Shown here one piece after another: positions 1 through 6,525 of a DNA stretch of 6,592 nt. The notes beneath the pieces are model-generated. The model ran no database searches. It had not been told where the DNA came from and saw only the letters and a program-made list of their open reading frames with translations. The position numbers and the translations under genes are program-made. The stretch comes from Muribaculaceae bacterium (GTDB lineage Bacteria > Bacteroidota > Bacteroidia > Bacteroidales > Muribaculaceae): NCBI GenBank assembly GCA_029060585.1, contig JAIDTS010000421.1, forward strand, positions 1-6,592. The letters run 5' to 3'. Position 1 is the stretch's first letter. Each line of letters starts with the position of its first letter.

Positions 1-77
1 AAGCTATGGAGTTCATCCGCAAGAGGATGGAACTTACGCGCACCAATGAAGAACTTCTTGTGACGATGGACAAATAA
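1..77 (+). CDS. C-terminal end of an unidentified protein (5' truncated)
   Basis: An open frame enters from the left edge (codons in phase with position 3) and ends at TAA 75-77. It gives about 24 residues, AMEFIRKRMELTRTNEELLV followed by TMDK. The tail is charged, probably helical, with no membrane character and no motif I recognise. Codon choice is like the downstream genes. An internal ATG at 6-8 could in principle start a tiny ORF, but a fragment of a longer upstream gene is far more likely. I do not recognise the family and assign no function. Its stop is followed 3 bp later by a short 7-bp-periodic AT-rich repeat. Confidence 0.6.
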   Translation, partial: AMEFIRKRMELTRTNEELLVTMDK

Positions 78-79
78 AA

Positions 80-103
80 ATTGAGAATTTAGAATTGAGA
101 ATT
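80..103. repeat. Short heptanucleotide-periodic repeat (three units plus a partial)
   Basis: The bases read as 7-bp units attgaga, atttaga, attgaga and then att. The 9-mer ttgagaatt therefore occurs twice, 14 bp apart (81-89 and 95-103). It starts just after the stop codon of the truncated upstream gene. Its length, composition and 14-bp super-period resemble the longer array at 1701-1780. Such AT-rich short tandem repeats are common in Bacteroidales intergenic DNA; no function is known to me. Confidence 0.6.
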
Positions 104-159
104 ATTTCCTATCTGAATTTGAAATTAATTCTGATTTTCAGTCAGTTATTTATAATAGA

Positions 160-189
160 GGCAAGACAGGGAGCATTTTCCGTCTTGCC
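160..189 (+). terminator. GC-rich hairpin: upstream terminator or leader attenuator before ybaK
   Basis: GGCAAGAC (160-167) pairs perfectly with GTCTTGCC (182-189). Two more G-C pairs (169-170 with 180-181) can form across a bulged A, leaving a 9-nt loop. The 3' arm is followed by CTTTATAAAAA, a weak U-tract. It lies 82 nt after the stop of the upstream gene and only 18 nt before the ybaK start. It may terminate the upstream transcript, but so little room remains before ybaK that it could equally be part of the ybaK leader. Confidence 0.5.
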
Positions 190-207
190 CTTTATAAAAA
201 TATAACA

Positions 208-708
208 ATGTCGAATAAGATACAGAAGACTAATGCTGCACGACTGCTTGACAAGATGAAGATCAAGTATGAGCTCGTGCCGTATGCGTTCGATCCCGAT
301 GACCTTGCTGCCGAGCATGTCGCGGAGGAATTGGGCGAGCCTATAGAGCAGGTGTTCAAGACACTCGTGCTCCGTGGCGACAAGACCGGACTTTTCGTAT
401 GCGTGATAGCCGGCAACCGTGAGGTAGACCTGAAACTCGCGGCAAAGGCATCAGGCAATAAGAAGGCGGAGATGCTTCCACTTAAAGAGCTTCTTCCCAA
501 TACGGGCTATATCCGTGGAGGATGCACCTCCATAGGGATGAAGAAGCACTATCCCACCTATTTCAGCGAGGAAATGGCAGACTTTGAAACAGTCTATGTA
601 AGTGCAGGTCAACGCGGCCTTCAGCTCAAGCTTTCACCTCTCGATCTTGCCAAAGCCGCACAGGCAACTTTCGCAAAAATCACAGACACACCTGAAACCG
701 AGGAATAA
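208..708 (+). CDS. ybaK: YbaK/EbsC-family Cys-tRNA(Pro) deacylase
   Basis: 166 residues, close to E. coli YbaK (about 159). Members of this family are cytoplasmic trans-editing enzymes that hydrolyse Cys-tRNA(Pro), clearing proline tRNA mischarged with cysteine by prolyl-tRNA synthetase. Visible family landmarks: TNAARLLDKMKI near the N-terminus, the invariant lysine region QVFKTLV (Lys51, equivalent to YbaK Lys46), VDLKLAAKASGNKKAEM (residues 73-89), and the signature GYIRGGCTSIGMKK (100-113), which matches the YbaK GGxSPxGxKK segment. The usual SP dipeptide of that segment is SI here. Then comes VYVSAGQRGLQLKL, like YbaK IYVSGGKRGLDIEL. The ATG at 208 gives the family-like N-terminus and follows an AT-rich leader with no clear Shine-Dalgarno sequence, usual in Bacteroidota. 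Its stop TAA overlaps the aroC ATG by one base, so the two are probably co-transcribed and translationally coupled. Substrate specificity within the YbaK/ProX superfamily is inferred from overall similarity. Confidence 0.92.
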   Translation: MSNKIQKTNAARLLDKMKIKYELVPYAFDPDDLAAEHVAEELGEPIEQVFKTLVLRGDKTGLFVCVIAGNREVDLKLAAKASGNKKAEMLPLKELLPNTGYIRGGCTSIGMKKHYPTYFSEEMADFETVYVSAGQRGLQLKLSPLDLAKAAQATFAKITDTPETEE

Positions 709-1712
709 TGAATACATTCGGAAACAATCTAAGGCTTACGACTTTCGGTGAGAGCCACGGAAAAGCCATGGGAGGAATCCTCGACGGCATGCCGGGAGGA
801 GTCAAGATCGATATGGACGTAATACTTCGCGAGACGGCGAGACGACGTCCGGGGCAGAGCCATCTCGTGACGGCCCGCAATGAGAAGGACATCCCTGAAC
901 TACTTTCCGGCCTTACCGACGACATGGTGACACTCGGAACCCCTATAGGATTCATAGTGCGCAATACCGACCAGCGTAGCGGAGACTACGGCGAGATGGC
1001 CGACCTATACCGCCCGAACCACGCCGACTTCACCTACGACATGCGCTACGGCCTTCACGAACCGCGTGGAGGAGGAAGGGCGTCGGCCCGCGAGACCCTC
1101 AACTGGGTGATCGGAGGTGCGATAGTCCGTCAGCTTACCTGCATGAAGGACGTATCCATCACAGCCAGGGTTATTTCTATAGGAGGCATCCAAGGAACTC
1201 AGGAAGAGCTCGATAGAGTCGTGGAGGAAGCCATGAAGAGAGGCGATTCCGTAGGAGGAGTCGTAGAATGTGAGATAAAGGGAGTTCCCGCCGGAATAGG
1301 AAATCCGGTTTTCGGAAAACTCCATGCGCGTCTCGCACAGGCCATGATGAGCATCAACGCCGCCAAAGGATTTGAGTACGGTGACGGATTTGAAGCGGCA
1401 TCCGCATATGGAACCGAACAGGCGGATATATTCACCTCCGAAAACGGACATATCCACACTCTGACCAACCATAGCGGGGGCATCCAGGGTGGTATCAGCA
1501 ACGGGATGCCTATCAGATTCAAGATTGCCTTCAAACCCACTCCTACCCTTCTCCGCGACATAGAGACCGTGGACAAGGAAGGGAATCCAAGAATACTTAA
1601 AGGGAAAGGGAGGCATGACCCCTGCGTGGCTCTTCGCGCGGTGCCTGTAGTGGAGGCGATGGCAGCCCTGGTGGTGGCTGATGAAATGCTGGGAGCAAAT
1701 ATTAAAGATTAG
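708..1712 (+). CDS. aroC: Chorismate synthase
   Basis: Catalyses the last shikimate-pathway step, converting 5-enolpyruvylshikimate-3-phosphate to chorismate with loss of phosphate, using reduced FMN that is not consumed. The 334 residues show every signature: TTFGESHGKAMGGILDGMPG from residue 11 with catalytic His17; RRRPGQS (45-51); NTDQRSGDY (86-94); YRPNHADFTYD with the second catalytic histidine His105; RGGGRASARET (120-130); SINAAKGFEYGDGF; NHSGGIQGGISNGMP; and GRHDPCVALRAVPVVEAM with RHDPC at 302-306. It is about 25 residues shorter than E. coli AroC (361), partly because a mid-protein insert is absent and partly because the C-terminal tail is short. The last three residues (IKD) and the stop are encoded by the first unit of a 7-bp tandem array. 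No flavin reductase domain is fused, so it should be the monofunctional bacterial form. Start ATG 708 shares its A with the ybaK TAA (TAATG). Confidence 0.97.
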   Translation: MNTFGNNLRLTTFGESHGKAMGGILDGMPGGVKIDMDVILRETARRRPGQSHLVTARNEKDIPELLSGLTDDMVTLGTPIGFIVRNTDQRSGDYGEMADLYRPNHADFTYDMRYGLHEPRGGGRASARETLNWVIGGAIVRQLTCMKDVSITARVISIGGIQGTQEELDRVVEEAMKRGDSVGGVVECEIKGVPAGIGNPVFGKLHARLAQAMMSINAAKGFEYGDGFEAASAYGTEQADIFTSENGHIHTLTNHSGGIQGGISNGMPIRFKIAFKPTPTLLRDIETVDKEGNPRILKGKGRHDPCVALRAVPVVEAMAALVVADEMLGANIKD

Positions 1713-1780
1713 AGATTAAAGATTAGAGATTAAAGATTAGAGATTAAAGATTAGAGATTAGAGATTAGAGATTAGAGATT
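1701..1780. repeat. Heptanucleotide tandem array, eleven units, overlapping the aroC stop
   Basis: The array is built from attaaag (A) and attagag (B) in the order ABABABABBBB, followed by a partial att. Thus the 14-mer attaaagattagag is repeated four times (1701-1714, 1715-1728, 1729-1742, 1743-1756), then attagag three times (1757-1777). The units are exact apart from the A/B difference. It begins inside aroC (codons for I, K, D and the TAG at 1710-1712) and ends 19 bp before the next start codon. Because the unit is not a multiple of three and contains TAG or TAA, all reading frames are closed within it. Confidence 0.97.
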
Positions 1781-1799
1781 AATCGGCAAGTCAATACCA

Positions 1800-2696
1800 A
1801 TGAATCCATATTATAAGGATTTCAGCGAATACATGCAGGAGGTGTTTCCGGGCATGAAGGTGCAGAAGCTTTCCATTGATGCCGGGTTCACTTGCCCTAA
1901 CCGAGACGGAAGCATCGGGCGTGGAGGATGTATCTACTGCAACAATGCATCTTTTACCCCCGGCTACTGTTCACCTCATGACTCCGTAGAGGTTCAGATA
2001 GAGAAGGGTAAGGAATTTTTCCGCAGGAAATATCCTGACATGAAGTATCTTGCATATTTCCAAAGCTACACGAATACTTTCGGGCGCAGTGCGGATGCAC
2101 TCGTGGAGATGTATCGTAAGGCTTCGGAAAGCAAGGATATGGTAGGGGTTATCATAGGGACAAGACCTGACTGCCTGCCTGAAAACTTGCTGGATGGACT
2201 TGCGGAATTGAACCGCCGGAAACCCGTCATCGTGGAGATAGGAGCGGAGACTTCCTTTGACGCGACGTTGAGACTCATCAATCGAAACCATACATGGGAG
2301 CAGGTGGAAGATGCAGCCAGAAGGCTTAATAAGAGAGGCATTCGAGTGGGGCTACATCTCATCGCCGGCCTTCCGGGAGAAAAGCCGGCGGATGTAATCG
2401 AGACTGTAATAAAATCCTGCATGCTTCCGATAGATTCAATCAAGATGCACCAGCTTCAGATCGTGAAGGGAACGCCTCTGTTGAAAAAATGGGAATCAGG
2501 AGAGATTGAAGTCTCCCCCTTTACACTTGAGGATTATCTTGAATTGTGCGTCAGCATAGTTCAAGCAGTTCCACGCCATATCTGTATAGAGCGTTTTCTC
2601 GCATCCTCTCCTCCGGAAATGGTCGTGGCTCCAAAATGGGGACTGAAAAACTATCAGTTCACAAATCTATTAATGAAAAAACTTGCAAAAAAATGA
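1800..2696 (+). CDS. TIGR01212/YhcC-family radical SAM protein
   Basis: A 298-residue cytoplasmic radical SAM enzyme, close to the usual size for the family (E. coli YhcC about 309). Alignable landmarks: KLSIDAGFTCPNRDGSIGRG followed by GCIYCN, with the [4Fe-4S]/SAM cysteines at Cys32, Cys44 and Cys47 in the CX11CX2C spacing typical of YhcC/YtqA proteins, not CX3CX2C; YLAYFQSYTNTFG (82-94); GTRPDC (119-124); INRNH (159-163); HLIAGLPGE (185-193); and IKMHQLQIVKGTPL. Where YhcC has ELGLQT, this protein reads EIGAET (145-150). The reaction is not settled for the family as a whole; from memory, the B. subtilis homologue YtqA has been linked to wobble-uridine modification of tRNA, but I would not transfer that here without comparison. 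ATG 1800 gives the family N-terminus; no Shine-Dalgarno is evident. It lies 87 bp after aroC and may be co-transcribed with it. It is convergent with the oxidoreductase gene. Confidence 0.92.
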   Translation: MNPYYKDFSEYMQEVFPGMKVQKLSIDAGFTCPNRDGSIGRGGCIYCNNASFTPGYCSPHDSVEVQIEKGKEFFRRKYPDMKYLAYFQSYTNTFGRSADALVEMYRKASESKDMVGVIIGTRPDCLPENLLDGLAELNRRKPVIVEIGAETSFDATLRLINRNHTWEQVEDAARRLNKRGIRVGLHLIAGLPGEKPADVIETVIKSCMLPIDSIKMHQLQIVKGTPLLKKWESGEIEVSPFTLEDYLELCVSIVQAVPRHICIERFLASSPPEMVVAPKWGLKNYQFTNLLMKKLAKK

Positions 2697-2697
2697 A

Positions 2698-2733
2698 ACA
2701 AGACCCCGTCTATAAGACGAAACGGAGTCTTGT
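2698..2733. terminator. Bidirectional hairpin terminator between convergent genes
   Basis: ACAAGACCCCGT (2698-2709) pairs with ACGGAGTCTTGT (2722-2733), a 12-bp stem with a single C/A mismatch and a 12-nt loop. A smaller competing hairpin CGTC-TATAA-GACG (2707-2719) is nested in it. It fills most of the 45 bp between the radical SAM stop (2696) and the stop of the leftward oxidoreductase (2742-2744). Read leftward, the stem is followed by TTTCATTTTTTTG, a good U-tract. Read rightward, it is followed only by a weak TATGTTATT. It is therefore probably the strong terminator of the oxidoreductase and a weaker one for the rightward genes. Confidence 0.8.
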
Positions 2734-2741
2734 TATGTTAT

Positions 2742-5700
2742 TCAGCTCAACTTTTTCAGGGCCTCATTTTCGAGGTTGCAGTCCTCCTGAAGTCGTGGAC
2801 GCAAGGTAGCTGCCCTATGCGGTGAGACCATCTGAAGATCCATATAGCGGTCATCGCCCATAGTGAAGCCGTGTACATCATCGAGAGGCTCCGGTGCGCC
2901 CGGATAAGCCGGTGATTCAGTGAGCGGAGAAGATCCGTTATGTCCGCTGTTGTCAGCACCCGGAATGACATTGTCAATGGTAAGAGGAGATTCTTCGTTG
3001 AGAGGATTATAACGGTAGAGCGGCCAGTAGCCGGCCTCTACGGCACGGCGCTCTTCAACAATAGAATGGCCAAGTCCGGGACGTATACCGTGATTAATAC
3101 AGGGACAGTATGCAATGACAATCGCCGGTCCGGGATAACGTTCCGCTTCACAGAGAGCGTCGATAGCCTGCTGATAATTGGCTTCCAAAGCGATGGATGC
3201 GACATAGACATTTCCATACGTCATCATCATCCGTCCAAGATTCTTCTTTGGAGTTGACTTTCCATCCGGCGCATACTTCGCGACAGCAGCACGTGGAGTA
3301 GCCTTTGAGAGCTGACCTCCGGTGTTAGAGTAACACTCCGTGTCCATCACCAATATCTTAATCGGTTCGCCAGAGGCGAGCACATGGTCGAGGCCTGCAA
3401 AGCCTATATCATAAGCCCAACCGTCGCCACCGATGGCCCAGACAGTCTTGGAGGCCAACATATCGCTCTGATTAAGCAGCGACTCCAGGCCAGGATTCTC
3501 CTTAGCCATCGGAGTGATCATAGATAGCAACTGGTCAGCCGTTGCGACGGAATCCTCAGCCTCATCCCGGCTGTTGAGCCACGCCTCAAGCGGAGCCTTG
3601 AGGAATGAAGGAGTCGAGGATGACGATATCAAATCCTTAACACTTTTTTCCAGACGACGGCGGCGATGACGCATCGCAAGCAATATTCCATAGCCGAACT
3701 CCGCATTGTCTTCAAACAGCGAGTTTGCCCATGCCGGGCCTCGTCCGGATTTATCAGTAGCGCAATAGGCGGAAGACGGATGGTCGGCACCCCAAATGGA
3801 GCTGCATCCGGTGGCATTTGCGATAAGCAGGCGATCACCAAACAGCTGCGTAAGCAATTTGACATATGGAGTCTCACCGCAACCGGCACATGCTCCGGAG
3901 AACTGCAGACCCGGAGTGCGCAACTGCGACCCGTTGACTGAAGCGGCCGGAAGCAGCCTTGGTTTAGGCTCGACATGCGTCTGGAGCCATTCGAGATTAG
4001 CCATCTCACGGTCAAGCACATCGCCGATAGGGGTCATTGTCAGTGCATTACCCGGACATATAAGCGAGCAGGACGAGCATCCCAGACAATCCTCAGGATA
4101 ATTCTGTATACGGAAGCGATAGCCTTTAAGACTTTCTGCTCCCTTCGCCTCCTTAGTGGCAATAGAATCAGGCAATTCGGCAGCTTCGGATGCAGAAAGG
4201 ACAAATGGACGGATGGCGGCATGAGGACATACGAGCGAGCATTCTGTGCATTCCACGCACTGCTCAGCATCCCAAACCGGCACGCGGGTTGCGATGCGGC
4301 GATGTTCGTAGGCGGTTGATCCATTGGGAATCACTCCGTCGGGAGAGAGAGCGGAAACCGGTATGGCATTGCCCTGCCCTTGAATACAGGGAGTGTGGAT
4401 TTTCTCGATAAAGTTCTTCAGAGCGGCATTGGGATAAACTGGTGCCGGACGATTAGATGACTGTTCGGGAGCAGAATTCCAACCCTCTATAGAATTATAG
4501 TCTATCTCATGAAGAGCATCCAGAGCCATGGAGATAGCCTTGAGATTTCGGTCTACAATCTCGCCTCCCTCATGCATATAGGTGGTCTTTATAGTCTGCT
4601 GCAATGCCTGATAAGCCTTCTCGAAAGGCATTATTCCAGCCAACTTGAGCATGACCACCTCCATAGGCATATTGATATGAGGCGCCAACTTTTCTTTAGC
4701 TGCAATGGAGTCAGCATCAATATTATAGAATTTAAGTTTTTTAGCTGCAATCTGCTGACGCATCTTCAGAGGGAGAAACTTTATCATCTGATCAGCCTCC
4801 CAAGGAGAATTTAGCACAAATGTTCCACCCTCACGAAGTTTGTCGATCATATCAAAACGATTGACATATGAAGCTTTATGACATCCTACATAATCGGCAT
4901 CAATAATCGAATAAGCTGAGGATATGGGGGAATGCCCCACTCGCAACTGAGAGATCGTATATCCTCCTGATTTCTTAGCCGAGTAACTGAAATAGAGTTG
5001 TGCATACAGATCAGGATCCTCGGCCAGCACGGAAGCTGCCTGACGGGTACCACTGACCGTGCCGTCATTGCCGATTCCATAAAGGACTGCCTGAAAACAA
5101 TCAGACGAAGCCAAAGTGTTTATGTTATCCTCCGAAGCGAGAGAAAGATGAGTCACGTCGTCGTTGATACCGACAGTAAACGTGCGCTTAGGCTCCTGAG
5201 AAGCGAGATGATCGAAGACAGCCTTTACCATGGAAGGATCAAACTCTTTGCTTGACAGACCGTAACGTCCTCCTATCACTTTAATGTCACTGCGGCCGGC
5301 TTCAAAAAGGGCTGTTATGACATCCTGACATAACGGTTCATGCACAGAACCCGGTTCTTTGGTTCGGTCAAGGACGGCAATGGATTTTACTGTCGGCGGG
5401 AGTGCCTTGAGAAACTGTTCGGCTGGGAACGGACGGTATAGACGCACCTTTATGACACCTGTCTTGTACCCTTTCTCACGATTAAGCCACTCGCTGGCCT
5501 CGGCCGCAACATCAGCCCCCGAAGCCATTATCACGATTACTCTGTCGGCATCTGGAGCGCCGACATAATCTACCAGATGATATTGGCGACCGGTGATTCC
5601 GGCGAGCGAGTCCATTGCTTCCTGCACTATTGACGGGAACGCATCGTAATAGCGGTTTGTAGCCTCACTGTTCTGAAAATAGACATCCGCATTCTGGGCA

Positions 5701-6347
5701 GTTCCTCGAGTGTCGGGATGCTCGGGATTCATGGCGCGGCGCCGGAATGCCTCTACTTCCTCAAACGGCATTATCTTGGCTATGCTGTCATAGTCTATCA
5801 CATCTATTGTGTCCATTTCAGAGCTGGTACGCCAGCCATCGAAGAAATGCAGCACCGGAAGGGAACCCTTTATAGCCGCAATGTGAGCTACTACGGCGAG
5901 ATCCATCGTCTCCTGAACAGATGCGGATACAAGCATCGTGAATCCGGTAGCCCGGCATTCCATGACATCCTGATGGTCGCCGAAAATCGAGAGCGCATGG
6001 TTGGCGAGCGAACGGCATCCTACATGAAAGACCGCCGGCAACAGTTCGCCTGCTATCTTATACATGTTGGGAATCATGAGCATAAGGCCTTGCGAAGCGG
6101 TGAACGTAGTGGCCAATGCACCTCCTGCAAGAGCTCCATGTACGGCACCGGCGGCTCCGAGCTCGCTCTCCATCTCCCTCACCTCAAGTTTCTGCCCGAA
6201 GAGATTGAGGCGACCGTGCATGCCCCATTTCTTGGCGGTGTCGCCCATCGAGGCTATAGGAGTTATAGGATAGATTGTGGCAATCTCGCTCATAGCGTAA
6301 GCCACATGTGCTGCCGCGGTGCAGCCGTCGAGTATCTGTTTATTCAT
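2742..6347 (-). CDS. nifJ: Pyruvate:ferredoxin (flavodoxin) oxidoreductase, single-chain
   Basis: A 1201-residue homodimer-type PFOR. It oxidatively decarboxylates pyruvate with CoA to acetyl-CoA and CO2, reducing ferredoxin or flavodoxin in the anaerobic cytoplasm. Domain order fits Desulfovibrio africanus PFOR. The N-terminal pyrimidine-binding domain has AHVAYAMSEIATIYPITP (13-30) with Thr29, Glu62 and Arg112 at the positions of Thr31, Glu64 and Arg114; SIFGDHQD is at 120-127. A two-cluster ferredoxin domain has CVECTECSLVCP (Cys697, 700, 703, 707) and CLGCSSCSLICP (Cys754, 757, 760, 764). The proximal cluster and TPP domain have CAGCGETPY (Cys820, 823), Cys848, GGDGWAYDIGFAG (973-985), DTECYSNTGGQ (1002-1012) and CPCINHG (Cys1083 probable ligand). 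The start is ATG 6345-6347. An in-frame TTG 24 nt upstream adds only eight residues from AT-rich leader. A Ser/Pro/Gly-rich stretch sits at about 1128-1166. 2-oxoacid specificity is inferred. Confidence 0.96.
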   Translation of the reverse strand: MNKQILDGCTAAAHVAYAMSEIATIYPITPIASMGDTAKKWGMHGRLNLFGQKLEVREMESELGAAGAVHGALAGGALATTFTASQGLMLMIPNMYKIAGELLPAVFHVGCRSLANHALSIFGDHQDVMECRATGFTMLVSASVQETMDLAVVAHIAAIKGSLPVLHFFDGWRTSSEMDTIDVIDYDSIAKIMPFEEVEAFRRRAMNPEHPDTRGTAQNADVYFQNSEATNRYYDAFPSIVQEAMDSLAGITGRQYHLVDYVGAPDADRVIVIMASGADVAAEASEWLNREKGYKTGVIKVRLYRPFPAEQFLKALPPTVKSIAVLDRTKEPGSVHEPLCQDVITALFEAGRSDIKVIGGRYGLSSKEFDPSMVKAVFDHLASQEPKRTFTVGINDDVTHLSLASEDNINTLASSDCFQAVLYGIGNDGTVSGTRQAASVLAEDPDLYAQLYFSYSAKKSGGYTISQLRVGHSPISSAYSIIDADYVGCHKASYVNRFDMIDKLREGGTFVLNSPWEADQMIKFLPLKMRQQIAAKKLKFYNIDADSIAAKEKLAPHINMPMEVVMLKLAGIMPFEKAYQALQQTIKTTYMHEGGEIVDRNLKAISMALDALHEIDYNSIEGWNSAPEQSSNRPAPVYPNAALKNFIEKIHTPCIQGQGNAIPVSALSPDGVIPNGSTAYEHRRIATRVPVWDAEQCVECTECSLVCPHAAIRPFVLSASEAAELPDSIATKEAKGAESLKGYRFRIQNYPEDCLGCSSCSLICPGNALTMTPIGDVLDREMANLEWLQTHVEPKPRLLPAASVNGSQLRTPGLQFSGACAGCGETPYVKLLTQLFGDRLLIANATGCSSIWGADHPSSAYCATDKSGRGPAWANSLFEDNAEFGYGILLAMRHRRRRLEKSVKDLISSSSTPSFLKAPLEAWLNSRDEAEDSVATADQLLSMITPMAKENPGLESLLNQSDMLASKTVWAIGGDGWAYDIGFAGLDHVLASGEPIKILVMDTECYSNTGGQLSKATPRAAVAKYAPDGKSTPKKNLGRMMMTYGNVYVASIALEANYQQAIDALCEAERYPGPAIVIAYCPCINHGIRPGLGHSIVEERRAVEAGYWPLYRYNPLNEESPLTIDNVIPGADNSGHNGSSPLTESPAYPGAPEPLDDVHGFTMGDDRYMDLQMVSPHRAATLRPRLQEDCNLENEALKKLS

Positions 6348-6516
6348 AGGTATTTTTATTAAGATTCGCAAGCGAACCTAAGTTAAGGTTATAGGGGGAA
6401 AGAGCTCAGCGCAAACGGCGGCTTAGGTCCTTAATATAAGCAACACATAAGTCAGCAAGTTGTTTGCCTGACAATGCAAATTGCCCCTTCCCTATTGCAT
6501 ATTAAAAGATTTATTT
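6348..6516. other. Non-coding upstream region of the PFOR gene, with small hairpins
   Basis: I find no convincing coding frame or RNA gene here. Short inverted repeats are visible: TTCG/CGAA (6365-6376); AACCT/AGGTT (6375-6390); ACCTAAG (6376-6382) with CTTAGGT (6422-6428); and GTCAGCAA with TTGCCTGAC (6451-6472, one bulged C, 5-nt loop). On the minus strand TAACTTAG (6385-6378) is one base off the TAnnTTTG -7 consensus and lies about 30 nt before the PFOR start. The nearest TTTG upstream of it (6415-6412) is 26 nt away, longer than usual. The AT-rich bases just before the ATG suit a Bacteroidota leader. Confidence 0.4.
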
Positions 6517-6525
6517 GTAACTTTG
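6495..6525 (+). promoter_or_regulatory. Candidate rightward Bacteroidota promoter (TTG-N20-TAACTTTG)
   Basis: TTG at 6495-6497 (ATTG against the -33 consensus TTTG) is followed by 20 nt and then TAACTTTG at 6518-6525, an exact match to the -7 consensus TAnnTTTG. Transcription would start inside the palindrome and run off the right edge, so it would serve a divergent gene not in the window. Motif and spacing are seen directly; activity is inferred. Confidence 0.55.

Noticed and set aside
114..121. TGAATTTG as a -7 promoter element for ybaK
   Set aside because: It mismatches the TA dinucleotide of TAnnTTTG, and I see no convincing -33 element at the right distance.
1005..1616. 203-codon open frame on the minus strand opposite aroC
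   Set aside because: It is antisense to unmistakable chorismate synthase sequence, with no protein-family features of its own.
1701..1780. CRISPR-like array
   Set aside because: The units are only 7 bp and directly adjoining, with no spacers, so this is a simple tandem repeat.
2546..2809. 87-codon plus-strand frame bridging the radical SAM gene end and the PFOR end
   Set aside because: It overlaps two real genes in other frames, crosses the terminator hairpin and has a low-complexity Ser-rich translation.
5718..6362. 214-codon open frame on the plus strand opposite the start of PFOR
   Set aside because: It lies wholly antisense to a certain, highly conserved gene. Its translation has no recognisable motif and looks like a mirror of the PFOR codons.
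6348..6371. Eight-residue N-terminal extension of PFOR from a TTG codon
   Set aside because: The extension is translated from AT-rich leader, needs a rare start codon and lacks family similarity. ATG 6347 begins directly at the conserved N-terminus.
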